From Mixophyes australis (taxonomy: Eukaryota > Chordata > Amphibia > Anura > Limnodynastidae): a stretch of DNA of 64,000 bases. The stretch spans positions 3,777,934-3,841,933 of the forward strand of contig JAVHZZ010000008.1 of assembly GCA_036250195.1 (NCBI GenBank), read 5' to 3'. Made by a program: the position numbers and the translations under genes. Each line of letters starts with the position of its first letter. The stretch's first letter is position 1. The notes beneath the pieces were generated by a model, which had not been told where the DNA came from, ran no database searches, and was given only the letters and a program-made list of their open reading frames with translations. This document shows positions 46,470-58,859 of this stretch, piece by piece.

Positions 46470-47110
46470 GATTTGGATGGGTCCCAGGTGCAAACGCAGG
46501 ATTTGTAGAGAGGGGTTTCCACACCACACCGCCAGTGGGCTTGCCCAGCATGCATGGGGGCTTGGCTATAATATTAGACAGTGCTTGGCTGCTCTTCATC
46601 TCTTCCAATCCCCCATCATATACATGGGCAATGCTGCGTGTACTACTGTCAGGGGCACACAGCTCTCCCTTTTCGAGCAGAGCCGTGTGAAGCAGGACAT
46701 ACCTCCCAACTGTCCCTACAGTCAGCACAAAGCCCTGACTCAGTGTGTCAGAACAGTTGTCAGACTGTCCTGCTCTCTCCTACATGTTCTTGCTGCTTTT
46801 AATACTTTGTTGGGGAGAGATGGCTGTGAACAGTGCAGACAGAAACTATCTGCACACAAGCTGCAAAGTGGCTGGTCCTGGGGCAGGGTCCAGCCACCTC
46901 AAGCATACAGTACCCCAGGCTGGGAGGGGGGTTTCCAGGTGCTAGGAAACCCAAATCACAGTGACTGACAGAGGAGGGATTTCAGCTGGGCCAGTATGGA
47001 TGTTGCCCATACTGGTCCACTCTCCTGAAATATCTTGTAAATTCCCGAATTTTGGGGAGGATTTCCCAGGGAGCAGGCTCTCCTTCCATATCCTACCCAC
47101 TCCCTAGTAA
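46470..47110. mobile_element. Composite of DNA-transposon fragments
   Basis: GGTGCAAACGCAGGATTTGT and GAGGGGTTTCCACACCACAC (46485-46530) resemble one MITE family. CATACCTCCCAACTGTCCC (46700-46718) and the GAATTTTGGGGAGGATTTCC end near 47050 resemble another. A short hairpin CCAGTATGG/CCATACTGG lies at 46991-47015. Overlapping open frames up to 163 codons here are not family-like. Confidence 0.45.
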
Positions 47111-49339
47111 AGTGGGAAGAACTGGGGCCTTGATGTCACAAATTGCGGTCGGCTCTACATTACTATATATGTCAGGCTTACGTCACGACAAACAAGTGGG
47201 TATATTGCGATAATGTAGAGGTTTAGAAAGGCAGCTTGTCAGGTTACAGTCACATTATCCTATTTGTACATAATATAATAACAGAATGAGCTGTCATATA
47301 CACAACAGAGAATAATGTGTTCATAGTGTTATTAATAAAAGTGAAACTCGAATGTTCCATATAAAATGTGACTAAATACAAACACAACTACAAAATACAG
47401 ATAAAAATTAAACTAACTAATGACTAAAGGATTATCAATGGGGTCAATCTGCACACATCCAATCAGCTAGTGCTGCACATCGCCATCATCGTCATCATTG
47501 TGTAACGTTACATCGTCCCTCCAGCACATGCAGACATGGGTAACTGTGTCTACCGAAATGACCGGAACATCGGGCCTACGCCTCTCTGGTTGTAAGGAGT
47601 CATGAGTGTGGGATGCGACAAAATCTGTAAACAGACATATGCGTGCGCAGTACAAACATGTGCAATTTACGCAAAGAAACGGATGTACGTCCAGCTGCAC
47701 ATGAACCGCTGAGTAGACACAGTGCGCACGTCACGCACCAAAGGCTACAACCTCTGTGTTAATCCCTTCACGCAGCAGATTACACTTGTGACTGCAGGAA
47801 TAGTAGCGTCAGATCTAAAGTAAAAGATTTTAGCATTAATTATATGGAATTAACTTTCTAAAGACTAATATATTACTGTATCCAATGTAACAACTTGTTA
47901 AAGAAGACCCATCACCACCATTATTATAGAATAATACATGGGAACATTCCGTATAGTAACAGGGAGATGTTTTTCCCGGCAGCGGTTCTGGAGCTGCGGG
48001 AATAAAGGTTTGTGCTGTCTGTGTACATCTGTCTCTCGGAGCAGGAGATCCAGCTGGAGGTAGTCTCCTATCCTGCTCTTAAATATCCCAATCTCAGGGA
48101 AAAATAGGGACTCACAGAGCTCAAAGAGACGTTACAGTGAGAAAGCATGACAGGTTAATGACGCGAGCGTAATAAATATTATAATCATGCACCTGGTACT
48201 CTTGTCATCAACGTGGGGCTTAAGAAGCAGGTAAGTAGATAACAGTCTCCTCCAGTCAGGTGAGAACTGAATGTTTATGGGGTGAAGTTGGGGAAATGTG
48301 CCCTGACAAGTAAACTTAAACTCAGATTACTCCAGGTAATTACTTCTCTGTAACACATAACAATATGTTGATTGTTATTCAGTAAGCTGCAGATTTTATA
48401 TTTCACATCTGCGGTTATAATGTCATTTTCCCCTCAGCTTCTTAGAGACAATAACTTTAAACAGCACTTGCAAAATGTTTCATATTAGAATTATATTGGC
48501 TGTAAGAAGAGCGAAATGTACACATTCATTTCTCCACATAAGTTATCCGCTACTTATAAACACTGCACTTTATAATATGTCTAAAAGAGAAGTAATTCCG
48601 TGGTAACCGTCACTGGGAATGAAAAAAGACCTGAAATCGTCACGAACCTGCGTGATGCTATTTTAGCTGTGTGTAAAACATAAATACTGTATATACTGTG
48701 TACAGAAGAAGCTGCAGCGTATTAATCTGGAGCGTCCCAGAGAGGCTCCTGCGCCAGCTGTTTCCAGTGTGTCAGATCTCTGCTCCCTGATGGAATAAGC
48801 TGTATAAATATCGCTCAGGCCACTCGATACGGGAGAACACAGGGGACAGCGTGATAAAACTTTTCTGTTATTCCATTTTTATCGTAGAACAAGTAAAGTA
48901 GCAGAAGAAGTGTAACCCTCATGTTTCCACACATCCTTTTGTATGTTTTATGAGATCTCTGTTGGGGGGGTCCGGTTTCATTAGATGGGTCTGGAGAGTG
49001 ATTGAAGTGGGGTGGGGGGTAAATCAATATCGGGGTGTGCAGATGTGTTGTTTCTGGAGATGATTAGGTTTCAGGTCGTTTCCTTTCACATCTGTTAAAT
49101 GAAATCCAACCTGAAGCATTTAACGCAGCTCAGTAAGCATCCAGAGCGCTACAAAACACAGAAGCCACTGTCACAATGTATCACTTACTGTAGATTGCAC
49201 AAAGCTCTACTGATAACTGTGTCACAGCGTGGACAATCAAGACTTGTTAGGAGGTGACCGATCGCTACCTAAATATAAAATTATACAGGCCTTTATCTTT
49301 ACATGTGTGTCGCGGGAACCGCGGAACGCACGTTTATAG
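47111..49339. other. Intronic sequence, minor fragments
   Basis: At 47490-47760 there are words recalling the 0.7-kb element (CATATGCGTGCGCAGTAC, CAATTTACGCAAAGAAACGG), too diverged to call. Otherwise nothing recognised. Confidence 0.35.
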
Positions 49340-49690
49340 CACAGGCCTGATACATTGTTGGACATAAGTCACTTTGTGTGCCGTTTCTGGCGCGAAATTA
49401 CTCAGGACATTGGACCTTATACCAATGAACGCAAAATGTGTGCAAATCGTGTTTGAATGCAAATGACATATCCTACTCCCTATGACTTGAAGGGCGGAAT
49501 GGGGGAGAGAAAGTGTGGATGAATGTAGGTAATGATTCAAGCTCTGGGCATCTAGTAGGAACGTGGTTTTTTAGACGTATCATTTGTTCCAGCTACAGGG
49601 CAGGTCTAAGTACCGACTGATACTGATGACTGACACGGCAAAAGCATTGTATTAAAAACTACACGTATGTGCGTCACTAGCTAGCACAGA
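49340..49690. mobile_element. 0.7-kb inverted-terminal element, copy D (half)
   Basis: GGCCTGATACATTGTTGGAC, ATGATTCAAGCTCTGGGCAT, GGAACGTGGTTTTTTAGACG and ACTGATACTGATGACTGACA match copy A at 17131-17470 in order. The right half is absent. Confidence 0.6.
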
Positions 49691-49697
49691 TAATGTG

Positions 49698-49785
49698 TAT
49701 GTCAGGCCTGCTTTTCCAGGGATCTGGGAGAACTTCCCAAAATTCGGGAGTCTTCCGTACATTCAGGGAGGACAGGCTAGTATGA
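49698..49785. mobile_element. MITE fragment (CATACTTGCCAAC family)
   Basis: ATCTGGGAGAACTTCCCAAAA, TTCGGGAGTCTTCC and ATTCAGGGAGGACAGGCTAG, a reverse, truncated copy directly next to copy D. Confidence 0.5.
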
Positions 49786-51290
49786 CCTACTCATGCACAC
49801 ACCGGACTCACAACCCAGCGTTACCTTCTCACAAAGGAATGAAGAGTGGGAGTAGTGACGATAATCCGCACGGATGAGTATGAATGTGTATTTGTTCATG
49901 TGTATTACAGGACTAAGTATATTGAATCACATCATATTAATCACGTGATGGAAATGTGTGTGAGTCAACCTCATTTCATTGTAATAGAAAGCAGATTTTA
50001 ATGAAAATTCTGGGAGCACTGTGTAAGACTATCCATCAGTCCCTCTTCCCATACGATGAGAATTCCTTAATAGTGATAGGGATGAGAGGCGGCAGAGAGG
50101 AGCCAGTCTGCTGGGATGAGATGAAGCTCTGTTGTAGTGTAATAATATAACAGTAACTCAATACGATGTGCGCCCTACATGACGAGATTCCATGTTACCA
50201 GATCACCTCCTGGTTCTACATACAGACCCTTCTTTCTACCCCATTCATTCAGATGGAACTGTAATGTATATTCCTGTGCACACAATACAAAGCACAAACT
50301 ATTGTTCTGAAATCCTCTAATATTAATGTATAATGAGTTTTCTATTTCCACCTGGACTCTCAGTAGGCAGAAGTGATATAACGATCTGACTATACAACCA
50401 GTTAGCCTCTTATGTATCCATGAATTAATGCTTTATCTTATCTATCTGTATATAATTAACTGCAGGAAATAATCTGCTACCTGTCTCTTGTCCCCAACAT
50501 CCTGCTGTGTTTTCTGGTCAGAGATAACGGCAGAGAGCGGACTTCCTAGGCTATGATGGGGTTAGGTAGATCGCTGTTGTGGAACAATAACATGGAAATA
50601 ACATTATTTTTCTTATGCTGGATTAATAAAAAAATAAATAAAAATTGATATGGGGATATTTTCTTTGATATTTTTCACATCAATTGGATTATTAGACCTT
50701 CCAATTAGTAAATAATATTTAGCATTTATAACGCTTATATTGAGGGGTTTTGATTATTAGGCAACATCTGGAAATAGCAGAAAATGTTTGTACGCCAACG
50801 TCTGGTGTGACTGCTGCAGCCGCAGGTGGCATAAAACATGTGATGTGACAACAGAACCAAAAAGAAGCTTATGCAGGTTCTCTATGTACAGTATTTCCAT
50901 AACGAAGGTCTATAAACCCTTTAACCTTAGGTGGTGTATTCAGTATGTGCCCAGCATACATCTTACTGCAGGGTTATTATATATGGAGAATACATCAGCT
51001 GTGTTTAGTGGGAATGTCTGTGTAAGGTGATGTGGGTGCAGGGATGTATAGGAGGCTGTGCCTTAAAGCAGTGACGGGCAGAGGTCGCACCTATAACCAT
51101 CCAACCTCCAAAATGGATGCAAAATACTCTTAATTTCAAGACAACTTTGGCACCTGCGTCATTCATTCAAAAATGCCTCCACATGCCCACCTGCTCCAAA
51201 CTTCCACCACATGCCACTCAGATCTGCAGCTTGCTCCAAAATAGCCCCACATGTGTCACAAAATGCCCCCACGTGTATCCTTAAACTCCC
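49786..51290. other. Intronic sequence, nothing recognised
   Basis: No exon or repeat family recognised. Confidence 0.35.
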
Positions 51291-51299
51291 CCATATTCT

Positions 51300-52018
51300 T
51301 CTCACACCTTCTCACTTGCCCATAACATACCCCTCGCATGTCCCTCACACCTCCTCACATGCCCATAACATGCCCCTCACACCTCCTCACATGCCCATAA
51401 CATGCCCCTCACACCTCCTCACATGCCCATTACACCTCCCCACACGCCCATAACATGCCCCTCACACCTACTCACATGCCCCTGACACCTCCTCACATGC
51501 CCATTACACCTCCCCACATGCCCATAACATGCCCCTGACACCTCCTCACATGCCCATTACACCTCCCCACATGCCCATAACACCTCCTCACATGCCCATT
51601 ACACCTCCCCACATGCCCATAACATGCCCCTCACACCTCTTCACATGCCCATTACACCTCCCCACATGCCCATAACATGCCCCTGACACCTCCTCACATG
51701 CCCATTACACCTCCCCACATGCCCATAACATGCCCCTCACATGCCCATTACACCTCCCCACATGCCCATAACATGCCCCTCACACCTCTTCACATGCCCC
51801 TGACACCTCCTCACATGCCCATTACACCTCCCCACATGCCCCTCACACCTCCTCAGATGCCCCTCACACCTCTTCACATGCCCATTACACCTCCTCACAT
51901 GCCCATTACACCTCCTCAGATGCCCCTCACACCTCTTCACATGCCCCTCACACCTCCTCACATGCCCCTCACACCTCCTCACATGCTCCTCAGATGCCCC
52001 TCACACCTCCTCACATTT
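51300..52018. repeat. C-rich minisatellite (CACATGCCCATTACACCTCC)
   Basis: About 0.7 kb of alternating CACACCTCCTCACATGCCCA, TTACACCTCCCCACATGCCC and ATAACATGCCCCT modules in varying order. The Pro/His/Thr-rich plus frame (MPITPPHMPLTPP) and the Arg/Cys/Gly-rich minus frame are translations of the array. Confidence 0.97.
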
Positions 52019-52204
52019 ACCTGTACAGCCAGTGTTGCAGAGGAAGGAGGGATAAGATGTGACCCAGAATGCACTGCACTAACTCCTCCCCTTCCTCTGA
52101 TTGGCTTAACACTGCAGAGGTGGTCACATGACCCATGAGCCAGCCCCTCCCATTCATCTCTGCTTACAGGTGCAGGTTCCGCACTGATCTATAGTTACTA
52201 TGTA

Positions 52205-52440
52205 CAGAGACACTGAGACTAGTGGGGGCCCACAGTCCATGCAGAGACTGATGGGGGGGCTATGGCCCATACAGAGACTGATGGGGGGGCTATGGCCCAT
52301 ACAGAGACTGATGGGGGGGGGGGGCGGGCCATACAGAGACTGATGGGGGGGCTATGGCCTATGCAGAGACTGATGGGGGGGCTATGGCCTATGCAGAGAC
52401 TGATGGGGGGGGGGGGGCTATGGCCCATACAGAGACTCTC
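52205..52440. repeat. ~30-bp G-run minisatellite, ~8 units
   Basis: Units are CAGAGACTGATGGGGGGGCT + ATGGCCCATA. Each has a run of 6-12 G, so the plus strand has closely spaced G runs that could form G-quadruplexes. Confidence 0.95.
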
Positions 52441-55430
52441 TGACCACCTAGATAACTGCAGAACTAACAACGTACGCTGGTGAGTCAGCTGAGGTGACAT
52501 CATGGAGGTATGTTACATACAGCATTTGTGTAATGTGACATGATGGACCATGTTCAGCGTGTACTACCCATGTTATTTATTTATTTAGTGTGATGTCAGA
52601 CCATAGACAGTTCTGTCCTAAAACCCAAATGTAGTTATAGGTAAAGCAATGAGCACAGCCACCTAAACGTTATATACCTCATAATGCCTTGTCCTAGGTA
52701 GGATGTTGTCTGATCTAGATATAATCTCTCACAGGCAGGGTCCTCTCTACCCTATGTCTCATGTTCATCCACCTCGTACATCCGATGTCTTATGCTGGAT
52801 TCTTTTGCATGGAATTGGCAGCTGCCTCCGTGATAACTGTAACTGTTCACTCATGATTATCCAGGTTTATGTTATAATATATTCATGTATATTTTATTAT
52901 GTTTATTGTATTCCTATATGTCATATCGGTATAATGATTGTCCAGTGCTATGGAATCTGTGGTGCCTTATATAGAAACGCTGATGAGGAGTTACGCAAGA
53001 AACCGCTGTGAAAACCTAGATTATTAAAGTGTAAAGATACTTCCTGGAAACGGGAATAGATTGTTGCAAATGTTTATATAACTAAGTGTAAATATGAATA
53101 TCCTGGAACTTGATCAAAACCAGCGTAGAAAGTATATGGCGATTAATTATAAAACAGACAAGTGACCATAAGGTCATAATTACAACGTATATAATTCAAT
53201 CCCGGAATATTTTAGGATGTGTCAGAGTTATTAGAATCATTGCAGCACTCTAATAGCAGCGTATGGCTGTTTCCAGGAAGAATTTACAGCCGGCTATAGG
53301 TGACAGGACAGTATTATAACACCTGGTTCTATAGCCAGCAGAATATCTGGTAGCAGGGAATGGGAGGGCTCCTGGAGGTGGGGGCCCCTGTCACAGTGGA
53401 GATCAATCACCCGGCCCTATTAGGCCAAGTTCCGTCCTCTGTTTTCATGCAATAAGAAAATTATTCTCAATAAAACACGTCAAGTGGTAGAAAACATTCC
53501 CTGTACTGCAGTGAAACTGTCCCGAGAGAGAACAGATGTAAGTTACATAATTGAGGGAGACAGAAAACACAAGTTCAGAGCCAGCGGGTCAGGAAAGTTT
53601 CTCACCGGCAAATGCCCCCCTGATACTTGATGACACGATACGTCAGCAACAAAATCCTGTGTTAGTGCTAACGTATCCAGGAGCAGATCCGTGTAATGAA
53701 GACACGTCTATCACAAGGCTCTCACTGCGGGATAGATTTACCGGCCTCAATACATACCACACGGACTGCTGCTACTGTGTGACAGCACATAACACAATAC
53801 ACAGGGAGGTGGGTGTCGGTGCGGCCCAGAGTCACATGTGGCAGCTACATTAGGTCCATTATAACATAAAAAGGGACATATTCATCATTGATATTTATTA
53901 TGGCGGAAGACTTCACTTTTCAGGACAAACTTTAAAAGGGAAATTAAAGTCGCCAACACGGGTGCAAATAATCACTGTGATTTTCTTTACACCTTGCGCA
54001 ATTAATTTCTCATATCTTTCACACTATTTTGTTCATTCGCAGGAAAAATGCGTAAAACTCATGACACAAACAAATTTAATGCAGTTATTGAAACCTATGA
54101 AATTCCTGCATGTGATAGGTGAGAAATTCTCTCCAAAAAGTTTGCACCTTAGAAGGTGGTGAAAAGCTGCCACTGCCATAAAATGATGGTAAATTGCGTC
54201 AATAACAGACCTGTTATTTGTTCACTTCAATAGTTGCTAAACCAAACCCCCAAACAATGACACTATGTGCATTTCACAGATTATCCAATAGGCAGAATAA
54301 TCTGCAGCCTAGGGCGTAAGACTTTTGGGGGAATTCAAAACTGTGAGAGGTAGAGGAATGAACTGAAATTAATTTTAAAATATAAGAGAATAGTTGTTCC
54401 CCTAAATAAAATAAAATATTAAAGAAATATGTAAGGTTTTTATCTTGAAGTATTCCCATGGTACAGGCTGAAGACGAGGAGTCATTCTTGGGCGGATGCT
54501 GGATGATGAGGGGTGAGTTTTGTTTTCACCTACAGCGTATGAGCCTGGCGAGGAAGGTCAGGGGGCGCTACCAGCGTATTAAACTCGGGTGCCCTGAACC
54601 CTTAATCAGGTCTTGTGTGTAATTGGCGACAATGTTTCACCAAAAACAGATTTTATATGTGATGTGCGCGGGGAAAAACATTATGATGATAGGGAGGTGA
54701 GACCCTAATTCTAGAGGCACCTCCTCTGGTCCCTCTTTCCCCAGCTGTGTTCTGCAACTATGGGCACCAGTCACCTGTAATCACTGTATTAGGAGGGTGA
54801 TGACCGTGTGACAATGCAGCATGGAGGGAGGTCGGTATAAGGACGTGTAATATAGGATTCACAGAGCAATAGTCTGTGTCCTCAGTATATACATAAGCTG
54901 CGTTGGAGAGAGAATCCCCCAAGTCCGTAAATCTTATTCTGAAGTATTAAAATAAAAAAACAACAAGGTTGTTGATGACATTTCCTGACACACGACCCGT
55001 AAATGATCATACATTCTGGATGCATTGGATCACCGTAATCTGATCTGAGCAGTTTGGCCTTCCACATACGTGGCTTAATTACAATGATCCAATATAACGG
55101 GATTGCAATGTGCGCCGCCAGAATTAAGTGGTTCCATTAGTGCCTTGGAAACACTTAAAACAAAAATGTGTCTAGTTGAATGTGTATTAAAAACAGAGAT
55201 CGAGAGGCGACAATAAAACCAATCACCATACACGGGTAGGTCTTGGAAGTGTTACTGAAACGTTTTCAGAAGGTTGTTATAGGGCCACAAACCTCAAACA
55301 TGTTCTGTGCCGGATTGTGCATAGTACAGGGAATGTATATACTAGATACAGCTATCCCTCCGAGCAAACGTAGGGACTTGTGTCCGCCACCCCTTTGTGT
55401 CGTATGTTTGTACCTTTCTGGATATAATCC
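52441..55430. other. Intronic sequence, nothing firmly recognised
   Basis: No exon. No complete repeat family recognised in 3 kb. An AT-rich stretch with palindrome-like GGCGGAAGACTT and GACAAACTTT words lies at 53880-54200. Confidence 0.3.
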
Positions 55431-55860
55431 CCTTTGATGTCATACCCCAGCCCCCGTGATGTCATACCCCAGCCCCCATGATGTCATACCCCAGCCCCCG
55501 TGATGTCATACCCCAGCCCCCATGATGTCATACCCTAGCCCCTATGATGTCATACCCTAGCCCCCATGATATCATACCCAGCCCTATGATGTCATACCCC
55601 AGCCCCTATGATGTCATACCCCAGCCCCCTATGATATCATACCCAGCCCTATGATGTCATACCCCAGCCCTATGATGTCATACCCCAGCCCTATGATGTC
55701 ATACCCCAGCCCCCATGATGTCATACCCCAGCCCCTGCGATGTCATACGTCTGCCCCTATGATGTCATACCCCAGCCCCTGTGATGTCATACCCCAGCCC
55801 CCTATGATATCATACCCAGCCCTATGATGTCATACCCCAGCCCCTATGATGTCACACACA
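55431..55860. repeat. 21-22-bp minisatellite (TGATGTCATACCCCAGCCCC)
   Basis: About 20 units of TGATGTCATACCCCAGCCCC + TA/CA/CG. Some units have TGATATCATACCCAGCCC. Every unit carries TGATGTCA, one base from the CRE palindrome TGACGTCA. Confidence 0.96.
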
Positions 55861-56620
55861 TCCCTTGCCATTTGTCCCTGAGCTATTGTATTGTGTAATG
55901 GTTATAACATGTCAGGAACATTAACAGGGGAACGCAAGAGAAGAGAAATCAAGTAATGGAACTGTACTAAATGGTCAGAGCTCCAAGCACAGTTATCAGC
56001 ACACCATAGACACCAGGTAGAAGATTTTCATACAGTTGTCCCTTAATATTTATAACATAAAACACATATAGGGTTAGAGTCCCACTGGTAATCAGCACTC
56101 AGTAGCGAGGGAATACACATTTACTGTTGGAGCTTATGCTTTATATGCTGTATGGAGTTTAAAAATGGTTTTATTTCCGCACCTTGTGTGATGCTGTTTT
56201 CATTAAGCTCTGGACTGAGCTTTATTGTGATATTTTCCACGTATTTATATGTTTACTTTTCCCTTGAACGAGCGTGATTAACGGCTCATCAGTGCTTCCT
56301 TCTCTGTATATGTTAAAATGTGATAAATAATAATAATAATAATATTATTTTGACTGGGTTCTCCTTTAAGAGACAGGCCACGCCCATCCATGTCACATGG
56401 TACATTTATAAAGTGTTTCATTATGGAATGAATTAACAGTTTCCACGGCAACCCACAAAATGGCCGCCTCCAGTGATTCAGTACAATATTACCATATTAT
56501 AATATTATAATTGCACCTTCTCAGTAGCACCAAATACAATAATACTAATATTAATATTTGAAGCAATATATTAGTGGACAATACAAGCTTTGAAAGTGAA
56601 GAAAACATAATCTTACTTAC
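55861..56620. other. Intronic sequence, nothing recognised
   Basis: (AAT)n at 56324-56346. No other feature before the 43-nt exon's donor. Confidence 0.4.
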
Positions 56621-56663
56621 ACTTTAGAGTCCAATTTAAGTAGGAATCCCAGGTGGTCATATT
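56621..56663 (-). CDS. ST3GAL3: ST3GAL3 internal exon (stem region)
   Basis: This is a 43-nt coding exon of the Golgi alpha-2,3-sialyltransferase ST3GAL3, which transfers sialic acid to terminal galactose of N-glycans and other glycoconjugates. On the minus strand a pyrimidine-rich tract ending TTTTCCAG precedes it and a strong donor, GTAAGT, follows. It encodes (E)YDHLGFLLKLDSK plus two bases of a valine codon, close to the luminal stem of vertebrate ST3GAL3 as I remember it (YDRLGFLLNLDSK). The first codon needs a G from the previous exon, and the last two bases join the A that opens the exon at 36587, so the phase agrees. A second GT two bases upstream (GTGTAAG) would break the frame with the next exon, which decides the donor. 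The upstream exon with the membrane anchor was not found to the window's right edge. Confidence 0.9.
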
Positions 56664-57854
56664 CTGGAAAACAAAAGTAGAAATCAGTAATGTCCCTATG
56701 ACAGATTGAATTTAATATAAAATACATGAATAAAAACCTGGATTTATACCACAAAGTTTGGCTCACTGTATCCTAAAGCCGCATTGGACCCACCATCTAG
56801 AGGAGGCAGCCATTTTGTGTTTTGAACCAAACTTTAAGAGAGTGACACCGCTAGTTCCTATTGAACTAACTAAGGGTCCAGTCCACAAGATGGCTGCCTT
56901 ACAGTGTGTAGGCGACGGGACCAATTTAAAATATCAAGAAGGATCTTTTACTTAAAGTTAAACGTGAAAGGAACAACTGTAATTCTATTTCTATATCTCG
57001 AGCTTCAATGGCAGAGGTCATTTTTATCTACTAGAAATCTTGCTCAATCTGTCTCCTAATTTATATTCTGGATCAAATACAGCAAATGTCAGTAGAACAT
57101 ATCAAGAGTCCATTTTAAAAAAACATCCTAAAACCGTAACAATTTCTGGAAAGAAATGTAGCACTGAAGTTAGTACTGCATTAGACAGTTTATAGTGATA
57201 GCTGCACTTTACTTTAGATTACAGCGAAACGCGCCTCTCCTGAGGCCATTGCATCATATACTGCGCAGAAAACCCTTAAGTGTGATGTACTGAGAGGTTT
57301 GGAAGGCCCAGAAAATGTGACAATACAGCAGCCACGTTCCCCTCCGCAGTCTGGTCATTAGTTATGTGTTTCTGGGAAAAATGGCTTCACTAATGTTTAC
57401 ACAGAGATAAGATTTACCCATCATTCATGCAATGTACATTTCATAGACAGACTAAGAATAGGCATCTGAATCTATATATTAAAGAGAATGCCCAAACTTC
57501 CTGGGCCCCACGACCTGAGACATTGGTAGGATTATAAGAAAGATATACATTACGAGGCGCTGCAAAGACACCGGCGCAACGTGCAAACCGACCAGCGATA
57601 CCGTGGGAAGACGGATCCGATACAAATTATTCAGGACCAGAGATTGACTTTTACAAACCTAATAACTTGATTATACAAGATAAATGTTTAAATATACTGT
57701 GGTGGGAAGCAATAAATGTCTGACGTATGTTTAGTTAGTGAAGAGGGAAAGACTTACTCTGCGTTCTGGGAGGTCGCGTAGAGAGAACCAATCTTCTCAT
57801 AATGAGAACGGTGATGTATATACAGAAGACAAAATATCTATAGATAAAGTCATG
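56664..57854. other. Intronic sequence upstream of the first exon found
   Basis: Immediately 5' (minus strand) of the 43-nt exon. I searched here and up to 64000 for the preceding exon (family VVLSFDSAGQTLG segment) and did not find it. Confidence 0.4.
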
Positions 57855-58715
57855 GGTCCTAGTTTATCAAGGAACGTAAATGCTGATTTTTGTGCGTATA
57901 ATCTGCAAGTTTAATCTGCGCAGAACCTGAACATATGCAACTAAACGCAGCAACGTTCAATTCATCTGCGTACGCAAAGGACACTTACTACGGCTAACGG
58001 TCTCTGGGATGGGGCGGGAAGGGCCGATCACCCGTAGCCAATGTACAGTAAGCAGGGCCGGATTAACCTGAGGTCTAACTGGGCTATAGCCCAGGGGCCT
58101 CGGGCATCCAGGGGGCCCTTCAAAGTCCGCAGCAGCATTATTGATCGGTCCGGGGGCGGGGGCGCCCCCAGCCCTATCAATGCTGCTGAGCACTGTCAGT
58201 CCAGTCCTCCGTCCCCGGCGCTCAGTACTCTGCTTACTGAGGACATCTCGCGAGTGAACTCTTGCGAGATCTCCTCAGTAAGGAGCTTACAGCGCGCCGG
58301 GGACGGAGGACTGAACTGACAGGTAAGCGCTTTGGGGGGGTGCCCTCACGGGGGATGGGGGTGGCGGGCGGCTCACAATGGGGGCCTCACGGGGGAATGG
58401 AGGCGCCCTTAGCCCAGGGGCCCCTTCATTCCCCTAATCCGGCCCTGATAGTAAGTACGTGCCAATCGCAAGCGCTCGCAGCCACTTATAATCAACCTCT
58501 GAGCGTCTCAGTTACTTGTTTTTCTGCCGTATCTCTTGCTCTAGCTACAGGGATAGTCCTGAGTACTAGTGATGCCAGTCATATATTCATGCTATAACAT
58601 GTGTTTGCAATCAGGAGTAAATGTAAAAATGAAAAAAAAAGAAAAATGTATTTCATGAGAGAAAGAGATACATTTATTTATTTTTTTAAATCTGTTTTGT
58701 TATTAATGACTATGA
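57855..58715. mobile_element. 0.7-kb inverted-terminal element, copy E (forward), interrupted
   Basis: CCTAGTTTATCAAGGAACGT, GCAGCAACGTTCAATTCATC, then a 395-bp MITE, then GTAAGTACGTGCCAATCGCA and AGTACTAGTGATGCCAGTCA, matching copy A at 17131-17480 in order. Its right part is replaced by an hAT fragment at 58716. Confidence 0.65.
58053..58447. mobile_element. hAT-like MITE, 395 bp, 8-bp duplication
   Basis: Ends CAGGGCCGGATTA and TAATCCGGCCCTG are inverted. Flanks ACAGTAAG (58045-58052) and ATAGTAAG (58448-58455) are an 8-bp duplication with one change. It carries GCCCAGGGGCC words at both sides and a GC-rich core. The host element (copy E) resumes in register after it. Confidence 0.92.
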
Positions 58716-58815
58716 CAGTGGTTCCCAAACTTTTTCAGTCCGCGGCACCCTTAGAGTCTCCATAATTTTTTCAAGGCAACCCTCCAAAATAATTACCGAG
58801 CAGTCCCGTTTTATA
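58716..58815. mobile_element. hAT-like end (CAGTGGTTCCCAAACTTTTT)
   Basis: A typical hAT start CAGTGGTTCCCAAACTTTTT and GTCCGCGGCACCC, truncated after about 100 bp. Confidence 0.65.
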
Positions 58816-58859
58816 AGTAGTTGGGTCAAAAAACGTACTAAGTATTTAGGTATGCATTA

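Larger units (their letters stand above)
36588..56620 (-). other. ST3GAL3: ST3GAL3 intron, 20.0 kb
   Basis: The interval between two exons that join in phase (GT|A, valine). It holds the L1-like LINE at 38.3 kb, SINE pieces, copies C and D of the 0.7-kb element, and most of the minisatellites (42.5, 51.3, 52.2, 55.4 kb). I see no other exon in it, on either strand. Confidence 0.85.

Noticed and set aside
46411..46968. Overlapping frames of 90-163 codons
   Set aside because: They lie over transposon fragments on both strands and do not resemble any family.
51211..52138. Pro/His/Thr-rich plus frames
   Set aside because: Minisatellite translation.
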